Position numbers and translations under genes: made by a program. A stretch of DNA of 64,000 bases. Origin: Streptomyces sp. NRRL S-350. Its GTDB lineage: Bacteria > Actinomycetota > Actinomycetes > Streptomycetales > Streptomycetaceae. The stretch is from positions 124,001-188,000 of the forward strand of contig NZ_JOHO01000011.1 of the NCBI RefSeq assembly GCF_000719705.1, given 5' to 3'. Position 1 is the first letter of the stretch; the number at the start of each line of letters is the position of its first letter. This document shows positions 38,443 through 47,194 of this stretch, piece by piece. The notes beneath the pieces were generated by a model. That model was given only the letters and a program-made list of their open reading frames with translations. It was not told where the DNA came from and made no database searches.

Positions 38443-39293
38443 GTGGACGAGCGGTACTTGCGCACCGCGAGCCACGAGAACACCGCCGTGATGACGACCG
38501 ACCAGAGCACCGAGACCAGCGCCGCGTGCTGCATCGGCCAGGCTTCGTCCACCGGCCCGACCTGGTTGCCGAACAGCACCCGGCAGGCCTGCACGGTGGC
38601 GCTGAACGGGTTCCAGTACGCGATCCCCTGCAGCCAGCCCGGCATCGAGCTGACCGGCACGAAGGCGTTGGACACGAAGGTCAGCGGGAACAGCCAGATC
38701 AGCCCGGCCGAGGTGGCCGCCTCGGGGCTGCGCACCGACAGTCCGATCAGCGCGCCGATCCAGGAGAAGGCGTAGCCGAGCAGGAGCAGCAGGCCGAAGG
38801 CGCCGAGCGCGTTGAGCACCCCGTCGTGGATCCGCCAGCCGACCAGCAGTGCGACCAGGCCCAGCACGACCACGATGAACGCGGTCTGCACGAGGTCCGC
38901 CAGGGTGCGGCCGACCAGCACCGCCGAGCGGGCCATCGGCAGCGAGCGGAAGCGGTCCACCAGGCCCTTGGTCATGTCCTCCGCGATGCCCGCCGAGGCC
39001 CCGGCGGTGGCGAAGGTGACGGTCTGGGCGAAGATGCCGGCCATCAGGTACTGGATGTACGTGTGGGAGCCGGAGCCCGTCCCGGGGATCTGGATCGCCC
39101 CGCCCATGACGTACGAGAACAGCAGCACGAACATGACCGGCTGCATCAGGCCGAAGACGACGATCTCCGGGATGCGGGTCATCCGGCGCAGGTTGCGCTT
39201 GGCGACCACCCAGGAGTCGTGCAGGGTGGCGGACAGCCCCCGGCGCTGCCGGGGCACCGCCGCGCCGATGGCGTGCTCGGTGGCGCTGCTCAT
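38436..39293 (-). CDS. ABC-2 type exporter permease (DrrB-like)
   Basis: Six-helix permease that pairs with the ATPase gene upstream for export of a drug or lipid. It has the family segment FRSLPMARSAVLVGRTLAD and the late signature LTFVSNAFVPVSSMPGWLQGIAYWNP (as pattern). 285 residues. The ATG follows the ATPase stop codon after one base, so translation is coupled. The substrate is not known; DrrAB-type pairs often give resistance to self-made or foreign drugs. Confidence 0.92.
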   Translation of the reverse strand: MSSATEHAIGAAVPRQRRGLSATLHDSWVVAKRNLRRMTRIPEIVVFGLMQPVMFVLLFSYVMGGAIQIPGTGSGSHTYIQYLMAGIFAQTVTFATAGASAGIAEDMTKGLVDRFRSLPMARSAVLVGRTLADLVQTAFIVVVLGLVALLVGWRIHDGVLNALGAFGLLLLLGYAFSWIGALIGLSVRSPEAATSAGLIWLFPLTFVSNAFVPVSSMPGWLQGIAYWNPFSATVQACRVLFGNQVGPVDEAWPMQHAALVSVLWSVVITAVFSWLAVRKYRSSTA

Positions 39294-39294
39294 C

Positions 39295-40383
39295 TCAGCG
39301 CTCCTTCCCGGCCGCGACGGCCTGCTGGTCGGGGCCCTGGCCGTCGGAGTCCTCCGCGCCGCCGGGCTTTCCCTTGCCCTCGGCGCCGCTCCGGCCGCCC
39401 CGGCCGCGCCCCTTGGGGCCGTCCTCGCCGCCTTCGCCCTCCTGCTCGGCGACGTGGCCGGTGAGGGTGAGGAAGACGTCGTCCAGGGTGGGCCGGCGCA
39501 GCCCGATGTCGTCGATCTCGATCCCGCGGGCGTCGAGTTCGCGGATGGCGTCGGCGAGCACCCGGGCGCCGCCGCTGATCGGCAGGGTGATCCGGCGGGT
39601 GTTCTTCTCCACCGAGGGCTCGCTCAGCGCGTAGCCGGACAGCGCGGCGACCGCGTCGGCGACCAGGCCGGGCTCGTGCACCACGACCTCGATCCGCTCG
39701 CCGCCGATCTGCGCCTTGAGCTGGTCGGCGGTGCCGCGGGCGATCACCCGGCCGTGGTCGACCACCGCGATGTCGTGGGCGAGCCGGTCGGCCTCCTCCA
39801 GGTACTGGGTGGTGAGCAGCAGGGTGGTGCCCTGCTCGACCAGGGTCTCGATGACCTCCCAGAGCGCGAGCCGGTTGCGCGGGTCGAGGCCGGTGGTCGG
39901 CTCGTCCAGGAACATCACGGGCGGGCGGACGACCAGTGCGGCGGCGAGGTCCAGGCGGCGGCGCATGCCGCCGGAGTAGGTCTTGGCGGTGCGGTCCTTG
40001 GCCTCGGTGAGGTTGAACCACTCCAGCAGTTCGAGCGCGCGGGCCTTCGCGGCGCGGGTGCGCATCTGGTAGAGCTCGCCGACCATGGTCAGGTTCTCGA
40101 AGCCGGTCAGGTACTCGTCGACGGCCGCGTACTGGCCGGACAGGCCGATCAGGCTGCGGACCCGCTCGGGGTGCTTGAGCACATCGACGCCGGCGACCAC
40201 GGCACGGCCGGAATCGGGGCGGAGCAGGGTGGTGAGGACCCGTACGGTGGTGGTCTTCCCGGCGCCGTTCGGGCCGAGCAGCCCGAGCACCGTGCCCTCG
40301 GGGACGTCGAGGCTGACGCCGTCCAGGGCTCGTACGTCGCCGAAGGTCTTCACCAGGTTCTCGGCTTGGATGGCTGGCGCCAT
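39295..40383 (-). CDS. ABC exporter ATP-binding protein (DrrA-like)
   Basis: ATPase of the DrrA daunorubicin-resistance type: Walker A GLLGPNGAGKTTT, signature YSGGMRRRLDLAAAL, Walker B VMFLDEPTTGLDPRNR, and the C-terminal extension DDVFLTLTGH typical of this class, followed by a charged Gly/Lys/Glu tail. ATG 40383 has GAGG six bases upstream; ATG 40395 and 40446 are in frame but lack a good site. Paired inverted repeats upstream suggest repressor control, yet no regulator gene lies beside it. Confidence 0.93.
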   Translation of the reverse strand: MAPAIQAENLVKTFGDVRALDGVSLDVPEGTVLGLLGPNGAGKTTTVRVLTTLLRPDSGRAVVAGVDVLKHPERVRSLIGLSGQYAAVDEYLTGFENLTMVGELYQMRTRAAKARALELLEWFNLTEAKDRTAKTYSGGMRRRLDLAAALVVRPPVMFLDEPTTGLDPRNRLALWEVIETLVEQGTTLLLTTQYLEEADRLAHDIAVVDHGRVIARGTADQLKAQIGGERIEVVVHEPGLVADAVAALSGYALSEPSVEKNTRRITLPISGGARVLADAIRELDARGIEIDDIGLRRPTLDDVFLTLTGHVAEQEGEGGEDGPKGRGRGGRSGAEGKGKPGGAEDSDGQGPDQQAVAAGKER

Positions 40384-40481
40384 GGCCTGCCTCATCTCCT
40401 CGGACGTATGGAGCGATCTGTCCCACTCTGCCCCGTTCTCGGGCACCCGGGCGACTCGGTTCTCGACCCGCGGGACTCACA

Positions 40482-40522
40482 CGCGATGTATCGCGAGTTT
40501 TCCAGCACGCGTTATATCGCGT
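40482..40522. promoter_or_regulatory. Two CGCGAT-type inverted repeats before the exporter
   Basis: CGCGAT-GT-ATCGCG (40482-40495) and ACGCG-N6-CGCGT (40507-40522) share TATCGCG and lie about 100-140 bp upstream of the ATPase start, between it and ilvA. The TATCGCG type resembles operators of PadR or TetR regulators. Confidence 0.5.
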
Positions 40523-40583
40523 CAAGGGAGATCGCTCCGCCATCCTGTCAGGGGGGACTGACACCACCCGTCGCGGCGGACGG

Positions 40584-41795
40584 CTAGCGGGAGACGACGT
40601 ACCCCGCGTCCCGCAGCTCGGCGACCACCGCCGAGCAGTGCTCCGGCCCCTTGGTCTCCAGGTGCAGGTCCACCTCGACCTCGGTCAGCCCCAGCTGCGG
40701 GTCGGTCCGCACGTGCGCCACGTCCAGGACGTTGGCGTCGAGTCCGGTCAGCTCGCCCAGCAGGTCCGCCAGCGAGCCCGGCTTGTCCGCCAGCCGCACC
40801 CGCAGCGACAGGTAGCGCCCGGCCGCGGCCAGCCCGTGCCGCAGCACCCGCTGCATCAGCTGGGGGTCGATGTTCCCGCCGGAGAGCACCGCCACCACCG
40901 GGCCCTCGAAGGAGTCCGGCTGCTCCAGCAGCGCCGCGATCGGGGCCGCCCCGGCGGGCTCGACCACGAGCTTCAGCCGCTCCAGGCCGAGCAGCAGCGC
41001 CCGCGACAGCGAGTCCTCGGAGACCGTGCGGATGCCGTCCGCCAGCGTGTTGACCACCTCGAAGGGGATGTCCCCCGGGCGCCCGACCATGATCCCGTCG
41101 GCCATCGTGGCGAAGCGCTCCAGCGACACCGGCCGCCCGGCCGCCAACGACGGCGGGTACGCGGCGGCACCGGCCGCCTGCACCCCGACCACCCGCACGT
41201 CCGGCCGCAGCGGCTTCACCGCCGCCGCGATCCCGGCGAGCAGTCCGCCGCCGCCCACGCCGACCAGGATGGTCCGCGCCTCGGGGCACTGCTCCAGGAT
41301 CTCCAGCCCGACGGTCGCCTGGCCGGTGACCACGTCCCAGTGGTCGAAGGGGTGGATGAACACCGCCCCGGTCGCCTCCGAGAAGCGCTGCGCGGCCTGC
41401 AGCGCCTCGTCCACGGTCGCGCCGTGCAGCCGCACGTCGGCGCCGTACTCACGGGTGGCCGCGATCTTCGGCAGCGGCGCCGCGACCGGCATGAACACCG
41501 TCGAGCGCACCCCCAGCAGCGAGGCCGCCAGCGCCACGCCCTGGGCGTGGTTCCCGGCGCTCGCCGCCACCACGCCGCCGGCCCGCTGCACCGGTGAGAG
41601 TCCCGCGATCCGCACGTACGCCCCGCGCAGCTTGAACGAGCCGGTGCGCTGCAGGTTCTCGCACTTCAGGTGGACCGGCGCGCCGATCAGTCCGGACAGG
41701 TGCCGGCTGCCCTCCATCGGGGTCACCCGGGCGATCCCGGCGAGCATCTTCTGGGCGCCGCGGACGTCGTCGAGGGTGATCGGCCAGGTGTGCAT
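40584..41795 (-). CDS. ilvA: Threonine ammonia-lyase (threonine dehydratase)
   Basis: PLP enzyme that deaminates threonine to 2-oxobutyrate, the first step of isoleucine synthesis or of threonine breakdown. The PLP lysine lies in TGSFKLRGAY, the phosphate loop in VGVGGGGLLAGI, and a C-terminal ACT domain is visible (LSLRVRLADKPGSLADLL). At 403 residues with one ACT domain it is the short form (TdcB-like build with a regulatory tail). ATG 41795; the ribosome site is weak. Confidence 0.94.
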   Translation of the reverse strand: MHTWPITLDDVRGAQKMLAGIARVTPMEGSRHLSGLIGAPVHLKCENLQRTGSFKLRGAYVRIAGLSPVQRAGGVVAASAGNHAQGVALAASLLGVRSTVFMPVAAPLPKIAATREYGADVRLHGATVDEALQAAQRFSEATGAVFIHPFDHWDVVTGQATVGLEILEQCPEARTILVGVGGGGLLAGIAAAVKPLRPDVRVVGVQAAGAAAYPPSLAAGRPVSLERFATMADGIMVGRPGDIPFEVVNTLADGIRTVSEDSLSRALLLGLERLKLVVEPAGAAPIAALLEQPDSFEGPVVAVLSGGNIDPQLMQRVLRHGLAAAGRYLSLRVRLADKPGSLADLLGELTGLDANVLDVAHVRTDPQLGLTEVEVDLHLETKGPEHCSAVVAELRDAGYVVSR

Positions 41796-41918
41796 GCCGC
41801 CAAGGGTAGAGGCCCCGGCCCGGGCAACCGGGGACGCCGGGCCTGTTCCCGGGCCCGCCGAGCCCGCGTACGCTGCTGCTTCTGAGCCTCCCTCACCGCA
41901 CGACGATCGTGAGCCGCG

Positions 41919-42458
41919 ATGACGACGACCTCGCCCCAGGCCACCGACCGCACCGACCCCGTGCACACCCGACTCCAGTACCAGCTCGCGGTGTTGGCGC
42001 GCCGCATGGAACAGGTCCGAGCCTCCGGCGGTGGGGTCGGCACGCTGGACCGGGCCGCCTACCTGCTGCTCGACCGGCTGGAGCGGCACGGGCCCGCCAA
42101 CGTCAAGGCGCTGGCCGAGTCCCTGGGGGTGGACTCCTCCACGGTGACCCGCCAGGTCGCTCCGCTGGTCGCGGCCGGGCTGGTCGGCCGGGTGCAGGAC
42201 CCGGCCGACCGCCGCGCCGTCCGGCTCGCGCTGACCTCGCGCGGCGCCGGCCGGCTCGACGAAGTCCGCGACGGGCGGGCCGAGTTGACCCGCCGCCTGG
42301 TGGCCGACTGGCCGCCGGAGGAGCAGCACGCGTTCTGCGCCCTGCTGACCCGCTTCAACCACGCGATGGAGTCGTACACGGCGGACCAGCAGGGACAGCC
42401 GGGTCAGCCGGGTCAGCCGGGTCAGCCGGGTCAGCCGGGTCAGCCGGACCGGCGGTAA
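41919..42458 (+). CDS. MarR family transcriptional regulator
   Basis: Winged-helix regulator of 179 residues: LDRLERHGPANVKALAESLG, then the recognition part VDSSTVTRQVAPLVAAGLVGR and the wing DPADRRAVRLALTSRG. It is divergent from ilvA and converges with metB across 11 bp. The C-terminus carries five or more copies of GQP encoded by a 9-bp tandem repeat, so its length may vary between strains. Target genes unknown; the gap to ilvA is the nearest candidate. Confidence 0.9.
   Translation: MTTTSPQATDRTDPVHTRLQYQLAVLARRMEQVRASGGGVGTLDRAAYLLLDRLERHGPANVKALAESLGVDSSTVTRQVAPLVAAGLVGRVQDPADRRAVRLALTSRGAGRLDEVRDGRAELTRRLVADWPPEEQHAFCALLTRFNHAMESYTADQQGQPGQPGQPGQPGQPGQPDRR
42394..42446 (+). repeat. 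9-bp tandem repeat in MarR gene
   Basis: GGTCAGCCG is repeated perfectly about five times near the 3' end and encodes GQP repeats. A unit of nine bases keeps the frame when copies are gained or lost. Confidence 0.9.
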
Positions 42459-42469
42459 CGCCGGGAGCC

Positions 42470-43624
42470 TCAGCCGAGCGCCTGCTTGAGGTCGGCCAGC
42501 AGGTCGTCGATCGACTCGATGCCGACGGAGACGCGCACCAGGTCGGCGGGCACCTCCAGCGGGGAGCCCGCCGCCGAGGCGTGGGTCATCCGGCCCGGGT
42601 GCTCGATCAGCGACTCGACGCCGCCCAGCGACTCGCCGAGGGTGAAGAGCTGCGTGCGGTTGCAGACCTCGACGGCCGCTTCCTCGCCGCCCGCGACCCG
42701 GAAGGAGACCATGCCGCCGAACGCCTTCATCTGCTTGGCGGCGATGTCGTGGCCGGCGTGCTCGGGCAGGCCGGGGTAGAGCACCTGGCTGACCTTGGGG
42801 TGGCTCGCCAGCAGCTCGGCGACCTTCTCCGCGTTGGCGCTGTGCCGGTCCATCCGGACGCCCAGCGTCTTGATGCCGCGCAGGACCAGCCAGGCGTCGA
42901 ACGGGCCGGAGACGGCGCCCATCGCGTTCTGGTGGTACGCGACCTCCTCGCCGAGGGCCGCGTCGGCCAGCACCAGCGCACCGCCGACGACGTCCGAGTG
43001 GCCGCCCATGTACTTGGTGGTGGAGTGCACGACCGCGTCCGCGCCGAGCGCGATCGGCTGCTGCAGGTACGGGCTGGCGAAGGTGTTGTCGACCACCAGC
43101 AGCGCGCCGGCGTCGTGCGCGATCCCGGCGAGCGCGGCCAGGTCGGTGATGCCCAGCAGCGGGTTGGACGGGGTCTCCACCCACACCGCGCGGGTGTTGG
43201 GGCGCAGCGCCTCGCGGACGGTGGCGAGGTCCTGGGTGTTGGCCACGGAGAACTCGACGCCCCAGCGGGTCAGCACCTTGGCGAACAGCCGGAAGGTGCC
43301 GCCGTAGGCGTCGTTGGGGATCACGATGTGGTCGCCCGGCTTGAGGATGGTCCGCAGCAGGGTGTCCTCGGCGGCGAGGCCGGAGGCGAAGGCGAGGCCG
43401 CGGGCGCCGCCCTCCAGCGCCGCGAGGCACTCCTCCAGCGCGGTGCGGGTCGGGTTGGCGCTACGGCTGTACTCGTAGCCGCCCCGCAGGCCGCCCACCC
43501 CGTCCTGCTTGTAGGTGGACACCTGGTAGATCGGCGTGACGACGGCCCCGGTCTGGGGGTCTGCTTCCTGACCCGCGTGGATGGCGAGGGTCTCGAAGCC
43601 CTGGGGAAGCTGGTGCTCGGTCAT
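42470..43624 (-). CDS. metB: Cystathionine gamma-synthase
   Basis: PLP enzyme of the trans-sulfuration pathway that joins cysteine to an activated homoserine. Typical segments: YQVSTYKQDGVG, YEYSRSANPTRTALEECLAALE, GDHIVIPNDAYGGT, LLVVDNTFASPYLQQP and the lysine in VHSTTKYMGGHSDVVGG. The length of 384 residues matches actinobacterial MetB. The cystathionine gamma-lyase relative is close, so the direction of use is inferred. Cystathionine beta-synthase (cbs) lies 3.6 kb away. Confidence 0.93.
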   Translation of the reverse strand: MTEHQLPQGFETLAIHAGQEADPQTGAVVTPIYQVSTYKQDGVGGLRGGYEYSRSANPTRTALEECLAALEGGARGLAFASGLAAEDTLLRTILKPGDHIVIPNDAYGGTFRLFAKVLTRWGVEFSVANTQDLATVREALRPNTRAVWVETPSNPLLGITDLAALAGIAHDAGALLVVDNTFASPYLQQPIALGADAVVHSTTKYMGGHSDVVGGALVLADAALGEEVAYHQNAMGAVSGPFDAWLVLRGIKTLGVRMDRHSANAEKVAELLASHPKVSQVLYPGLPEHAGHDIAAKQMKAFGGMVSFRVAGGEEAAVEVCNRTQLFTLGESLGGVESLIEHPGRMTHASAAGSPLEVPADLVRVSVGIESIDDLLADLKQALG

Positions 43625-43761
43625 GGCTCCGAGCCTAATGGCCGTACGTCGGCGCGCTCGCCGGAACGGGTAACGGCGGCCGGGAACGGCCGCCGCCGGA
43701 ATCCGCGGGCGCCCCCGCGCGTTGAATCCGTGGCAACCCTCCCTACCCGCAGGAGCAGGCC

Positions 43762-44427
43762 GTGCTGTTCAACCGCCACAAGACCTCGCTCGTCCCCGCC
43801 GACCAGGCGCTGCCCGGCCGGGCGGCCCCGGCCTTCGAGCTGCGCGAGCCGCACACCGTGCTCGGCCACCCACTGCTCGGCCCCTACCCGGAGGGCCTCG
43901 AAGTGGCCGACTTCGGGCTGGGCTGCTTCTGGGGTGCCGAGCGGACGTTCTGGCGCCTGCCCGGCGTCTGGACGACGCTGGTCGGCTACCAGGGCGGCTA
44001 CACGCCCAACCCGACGTACGAGGAGGTGTGCAGCGGGCTGACCGGGCACACCGAGGCGGTCCGGGTGGTGTACGACCCGGCGGTGGTCTCCTACGAGCGG
44101 CTGCTGAAGACCTTCTGGGAGGCGCACGACCCGACGCAGGGCAACCGCCAGGGCAACGACGTGGGCACCCAGTACCGTTCGGCCGTCTACACCCACTCCC
44201 CCGCCCAGGCGGAGGCCGCGGCGGCCTCCCGGGACGCCTTCCAGCCCGCGCTGACCGCGCTCGGTTACGGCCCGATCACCACCGAGATCGCCCCGGCCGG
44301 CCCGTTCCACCCGGCCGAGCCTTACCACCAGCAGTACCTGTCGGAGGCCAAGAACCCCAACGGGTACTGCGGTCTCGGCGGCACCGGCGCCTCCTGCCCG
44401 ATCGGCGTCGCCCGCACCCGGCGCTGA
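43762..44427 (+). CDS. msrA: Peptide-methionine (S)-S-oxide reductase
   Basis: Repairs oxidised methionine in proteins. The active site [13 protein letters not shown] has the catalytic cysteine, and [22 protein letters not shown] and QYRSAVY follow the family. C-terminal cysteines ([15 protein letters not shown]) may act as resolving residues. GTG start with CAGGAG upstream. The length of 221 residues includes the N-terminal extension ([18 protein letters not shown]) of longer actinobacterial MsrA proteins. Confidence 0.95.
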   Translation: MLFNRHKTSLVPADQALPGRAAPAFELREPHTVLGHPLLGPYPEGLEVADFGLGCFWGAERTFWRLPGVWTTLVGYQGGYTPNPTYEEVCSGLTGHTEAVRVVYDPAVVSYERLLKTFWEAHDPTQGNRQGNDVGTQYRSAVYTHSPAQAEAAAASRDAFQPALTALGYGPITTEIAPAGPFHPAEPYHQQYLSEAKNPNGYCGLGGTGASCPIGVARTRR

Positions 44428-44573
44428 GCGCGGATCCGGCGGGCGCCGCCGGCTCCGGGGCGCGGCCACCCCACGTGACCGCGCCCCGAACCGGGCGCAG
44501 ACTGGAAGGACCAGCAGGGGCGGCCCGGCCGCCTGTCGGCGTCCGGGCCGTTCCTCGTGGAGAGGAGTGCGCC

Positions 44574-44936
44574 ATGTCCGGTCTGGTCCGCAAGAGCTTC
44601 GACGCCCCCGAGGAAGTCCGCCCGTTCGAGCAGGACAAGGGCGAGCTGCGCCTGGTCAACCTGGACGCCGGCCCGGTCGGCAGGGCGGTGTTCGAGCCGG
44701 GGTGGCGATGGTCCGAGCACGTGAAGCCGATCGCCGGGACCGACAGCTGTCAGGCGCCCCACCTGGGGTACGTGATCTCCGGCCGCATGAAGATCGTCAT
44801 GGACGACGGCCAGCAGGACGAGTTCGGCCCCGGCGACTTCATGCTCTGCCCGCCCGGGCACGACGCCTGGGTGGTGGGCGACGAGCGGTGCGTGATCGTC
44901 GACTGGCAGGGCTTCGCGGACTACGCGAAGCGCTGA
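44574..44936 (+). CDS. Cupin-domain protein
   Basis: A single cupin of 120 residues with the metal-binding pattern around HLGYVISGRMKIVMDDG and GPGDFMLCPPGHDAWVVGDE. The histidine set is partial (EHVKP, HLG, GHDAW), so metal binding is likely but not sure. ATG 44574 has GAGAGGAG upstream; the longer open frame before it looks non-coding. The substrate is unknown. It stands 147 bp after msrA on the same strand. Confidence 0.85.
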   Translation: MSGLVRKSFDAPEEVRPFEQDKGELRLVNLDAGPVGRAVFEPGWRWSEHVKPIAGTDSCQAPHLGYVISGRMKIVMDDGQQDEFGPGDFMLCPPGHDAWVVGDERCVIVDWQGFADYAKR

Positions 44937-44948
44937 CCGGTCCGGCGG

Positions 44949-46229
44949 TCAGACGGCGCTGCCGGCCTTCCAGTCGGCCCAGCTCAGGTTCCAGCCGTTG
45001 AGGCCGTTGTCCGGGGCGACCGTCTTGTCACCGGAGTTCACGACCTCGACCACGTCGCCGACCATCGAGGACTTGTAGAACTTGTAGCCGTCGGTGCCGG
45101 TGTCCTGCGCGCCCTTGGCGTCCTGCAGGCCGACGCAGCCGTGGCTGGTGTTCTGGCCGCCGAAGATCGACGACGGGGACCAGTAGTTGCCGTGGATGAA
45201 GGTGCCCGAGGTGGTGAGGCGCTGGGCGTGCGGCACGTCGGCGATGTCGTACTCGCTGCCGAGGTTGACGGTCTGCGAGTTCATCCGGGTCTGGGTGTAC
45301 TGCTCGGAGATCACCATCTTGCCGCCCCAGGTGGTGTGTTCGGGCGAGCCGCCGGAGATCTTGTAGACCGCGCTGACCTGGCCGTCGGTGGTGACGGTGA
45401 GCTTCTTGGTGGCCAGGTCGGCGACGCTGGTCTGGGCCCGGCCGATGGTGAAGCGGACGTCCTTGGACTGCGTGCCGTACACGCCCTTGGCGCCCTCGAC
45501 GTCCTTGAGCCGGAGCTTGAGCGTGACCACGGTGCCCTTGGCCCAGTACTCCTGCGGCCGGAAGTCGAGGCGGGTGCTGGAGAACCAGTGCCCGACGATC
45601 TCGACGCCCGGCTCCGCCGTCACGGTGATCGCCTGCTGGACGGCCTTGCGGTCGGTGACCGGCTTGCTGAAGTTGATCGAGACGGGCATGCCGACGCCGA
45701 CCGTCGAGCCGTCCTCGGGGGTGAAGTAGCCGACGAAGGTGTTGGCCGGGGTCGCCGTGGTGAAGACGGCGTTGGAGTCCGCCTCCAGCTTGTCCTTGTC
45801 GAAGGCGGTGGCGGCGACGGCGTACTTGGTACCGCTGGCCGGTGCGGCGGCCGACGTCCAGCTGGTGTTGTCGGCGGAGAGCTGGCCGGCCAGTTCCTTG
45901 CCGGCGGAGTCGGTGACCTTGACGCTGCTCAGCGTGCCGTTGGTGACGGTGACCTTGACCGGTTCGCTGAAGCTGGCGGCGGAGGCCCCGTCCGCGGGGG
46001 TGACGGTGATGACGGCGGCCGAGGTCTTCGGGGCGGTGGTGCCGCCGCCGGAGCCGCCCGGGGTGCCGTTCGCGCTGCCGCCGGACCCGCTGCCGCCGCT
46101 GCCGCCGGTGCCGCTGTTGTCGTTGCAGGCCGCCAGCAGGAGCACGGGTGCCCCGATCAGTCCTGCGAGGACACCACGTCGGCTCCAGCTGCCCCCCGCC
46201 ACTCGCCCCTGACCGTCCCGTGCCGTCAC
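44949..46229 (-). CDS. L,D-transpeptidase lipoprotein
   Basis: Cell-wall cross-linking enzyme of the YkuD family, making 3-3 peptide links. A lipobox ending LLLAAC near residue 35 marks a lipoprotein, followed by a Gly/Ser linker, two immunoglobulin-like domains (about 70-270) as in mycobacterial Ldt enzymes, and the YkuD domain with the histidine in FIHGNYWSPS and the catalytic cysteine in TSHGCVGLQDA near residue 364. The GTG start has GGGAG eight bases upstream. It converges with the cupin gene. Confidence 0.94.
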   Translation of the reverse strand: MTARDGQGRVAGGSWSRRGVLAGLIGAPVLLLAACNDNSGTGGSGGSGSGGSANGTPGGSGGGTTAPKTSAAVITVTPADGASAASFSEPVKVTVTNGTLSSVKVTDSAGKELAGQLSADNTSWTSAAAPASGTKYAVAATAFDKDKLEADSNAVFTTATPANTFVGYFTPEDGSTVGVGMPVSINFSKPVTDRKAVQQAITVTAEPGVEIVGHWFSSTRLDFRPQEYWAKGTVVTLKLRLKDVEGAKGVYGTQSKDVRFTIGRAQTSVADLATKKLTVTTDGQVSAVYKISGGSPEHTTWGGKMVISEQYTQTRMNSQTVNLGSEYDIADVPHAQRLTTSGTFIHGNYWSPSSIFGGQNTSHGCVGLQDAKGAQDTGTDGYKFYKSSMVGDVVEVVNSGDKTVAPDNGLNGWNLSWADWKAGSAV

Positions 46230-46357
46230 GTCGCGTCTCCCTGCTGATCATCCCGGGCATTTACGGATACAGAAACGCAATCCGCCCGTTCACGGTTCCA
46301 CCACCGAAGGGTAAGCGATCGTATGAGATGACCCAACTTCCCACTGAACATGGACAA

Positions 46358-46390
46358 AACGCCCGGCCTGCCAGGAGCAGACCGGGCGTT
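46358..46390 (-). terminator. Hairpin after the 111-aa gene
   Basis: AACGCCCGG (46358-46366) pairs with CCGGGCGTT (46382-46390), just past the stop codon at 46416. Confidence 0.65.
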
Positions 46391-46415
46391 CACGAGCCGT
46401 CACGGCACACGGCCG

Positions 46416-46751
46416 TCACTCGGCGGCGTCCACCGTGTACTCGTCCCACTCCTCGCTCTCCGGGTCGAACTCGGTCCGCGCCGACTCCCAGGTCGCCGAG
46501 GCGAGATCCACCCCGGGGACCTCGCCGAGCAGGGCGACGGGGTCGATGAAGTGGGCGAGCGAACCCGACGGGTCCACCTCGATGGCCTCGACGGACTGGG
46601 CGCGCTCCTCGTCGTCGAGGTACTCGTCCTCGGCCACCGCCTGCAGGGCCGCCGCCTTGAGCGCGCCCTCGTCGGTGATCTCCGCGATGAGCTCGATCTT
46701 GACCCGGACGTAGCGGGGGGCGTCCTGGTCGGTCGTTTCAGTGCTGGTCAT
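46416..46751 (-). CDS. Acidic hypothetical protein (111 aa)
   Basis: ATG start at 46751, with no clear ribosome site. The protein is strongly acidic, has no signal or membrane segment, and contains RVKIELIAEITDEGALKAAALQAVAEDEYL and ARTEFDPESEEWDEYTVDAAE (as two halves). It has its own terminator. It probably folds as one alpha/beta domain. Function unknown. Confidence 0.7.
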   Translation of the reverse strand: MTSTETTDQDAPRYVRVKIELIAEITDEGALKAAALQAVAEDEYLDDEERAQSVEAIEVDPSGSLAHFIDPVALLGEVPGVDLASATWESARTEFDPESEEWDEYTVDAAE

Positions 46752-47194
46752 GCGTGCGAGCGTACGGGAAGCACGGGCCGCCCGGCGGACGCACCGGTGG
46801 GGCCGGCCCCCCGAAGAGGGCCGGCCCCACCGTTTCCCCGCTCGGGCTCCCCCACCCGGGAGCCACGGGGACGCGCCGTACGGCGCAGTGCGGCCGCGGG
46901 AGCCGCCGCACCCTGTGACCGGCCGGAGCCGGACAGGGGCGGGACGACGGCGCCTCCCGCGGAGGGAGGACACAGCGGCCGGGTCAGGGCCGCCCGATGT
47001 GTCCGAGCCGACCGCGGTCGCCCGGGGAGCCGCTCCCGGACGGTTGCCGTCGCCTCGTTCGGCGTCCTGCCGTTGACCACAACCATGCCGGAGCCGTGTT
47101 AACCCCGTGATGCGGGCAGGTGACGCCGGTGTACCACTTCGCCCGTGCGCGAACCCTGCGGATCCGCCCGCGGGGCCCCCGAGGTGACCGTGCG
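46752..47194. other. Non-coding region with a strong hairpin
   Basis: About 440 bp between the 111-aa gene and cbs. It contains a perfect 15-bp stem (46795-46809 with 46818-46832, loop of eight bases). On the minus strand this could end the cbs transcript, though it is 360 bases past the stop. No gene was supported. Confidence 0.5.

Noticed and set aside
41796..43430. A 948-aa frame fusing ilvA to sequence within metB
   Set aside because: The upstream part is the shadow of metB and MarR; ilvA begins at ATG 41795 with the family N-terminus.
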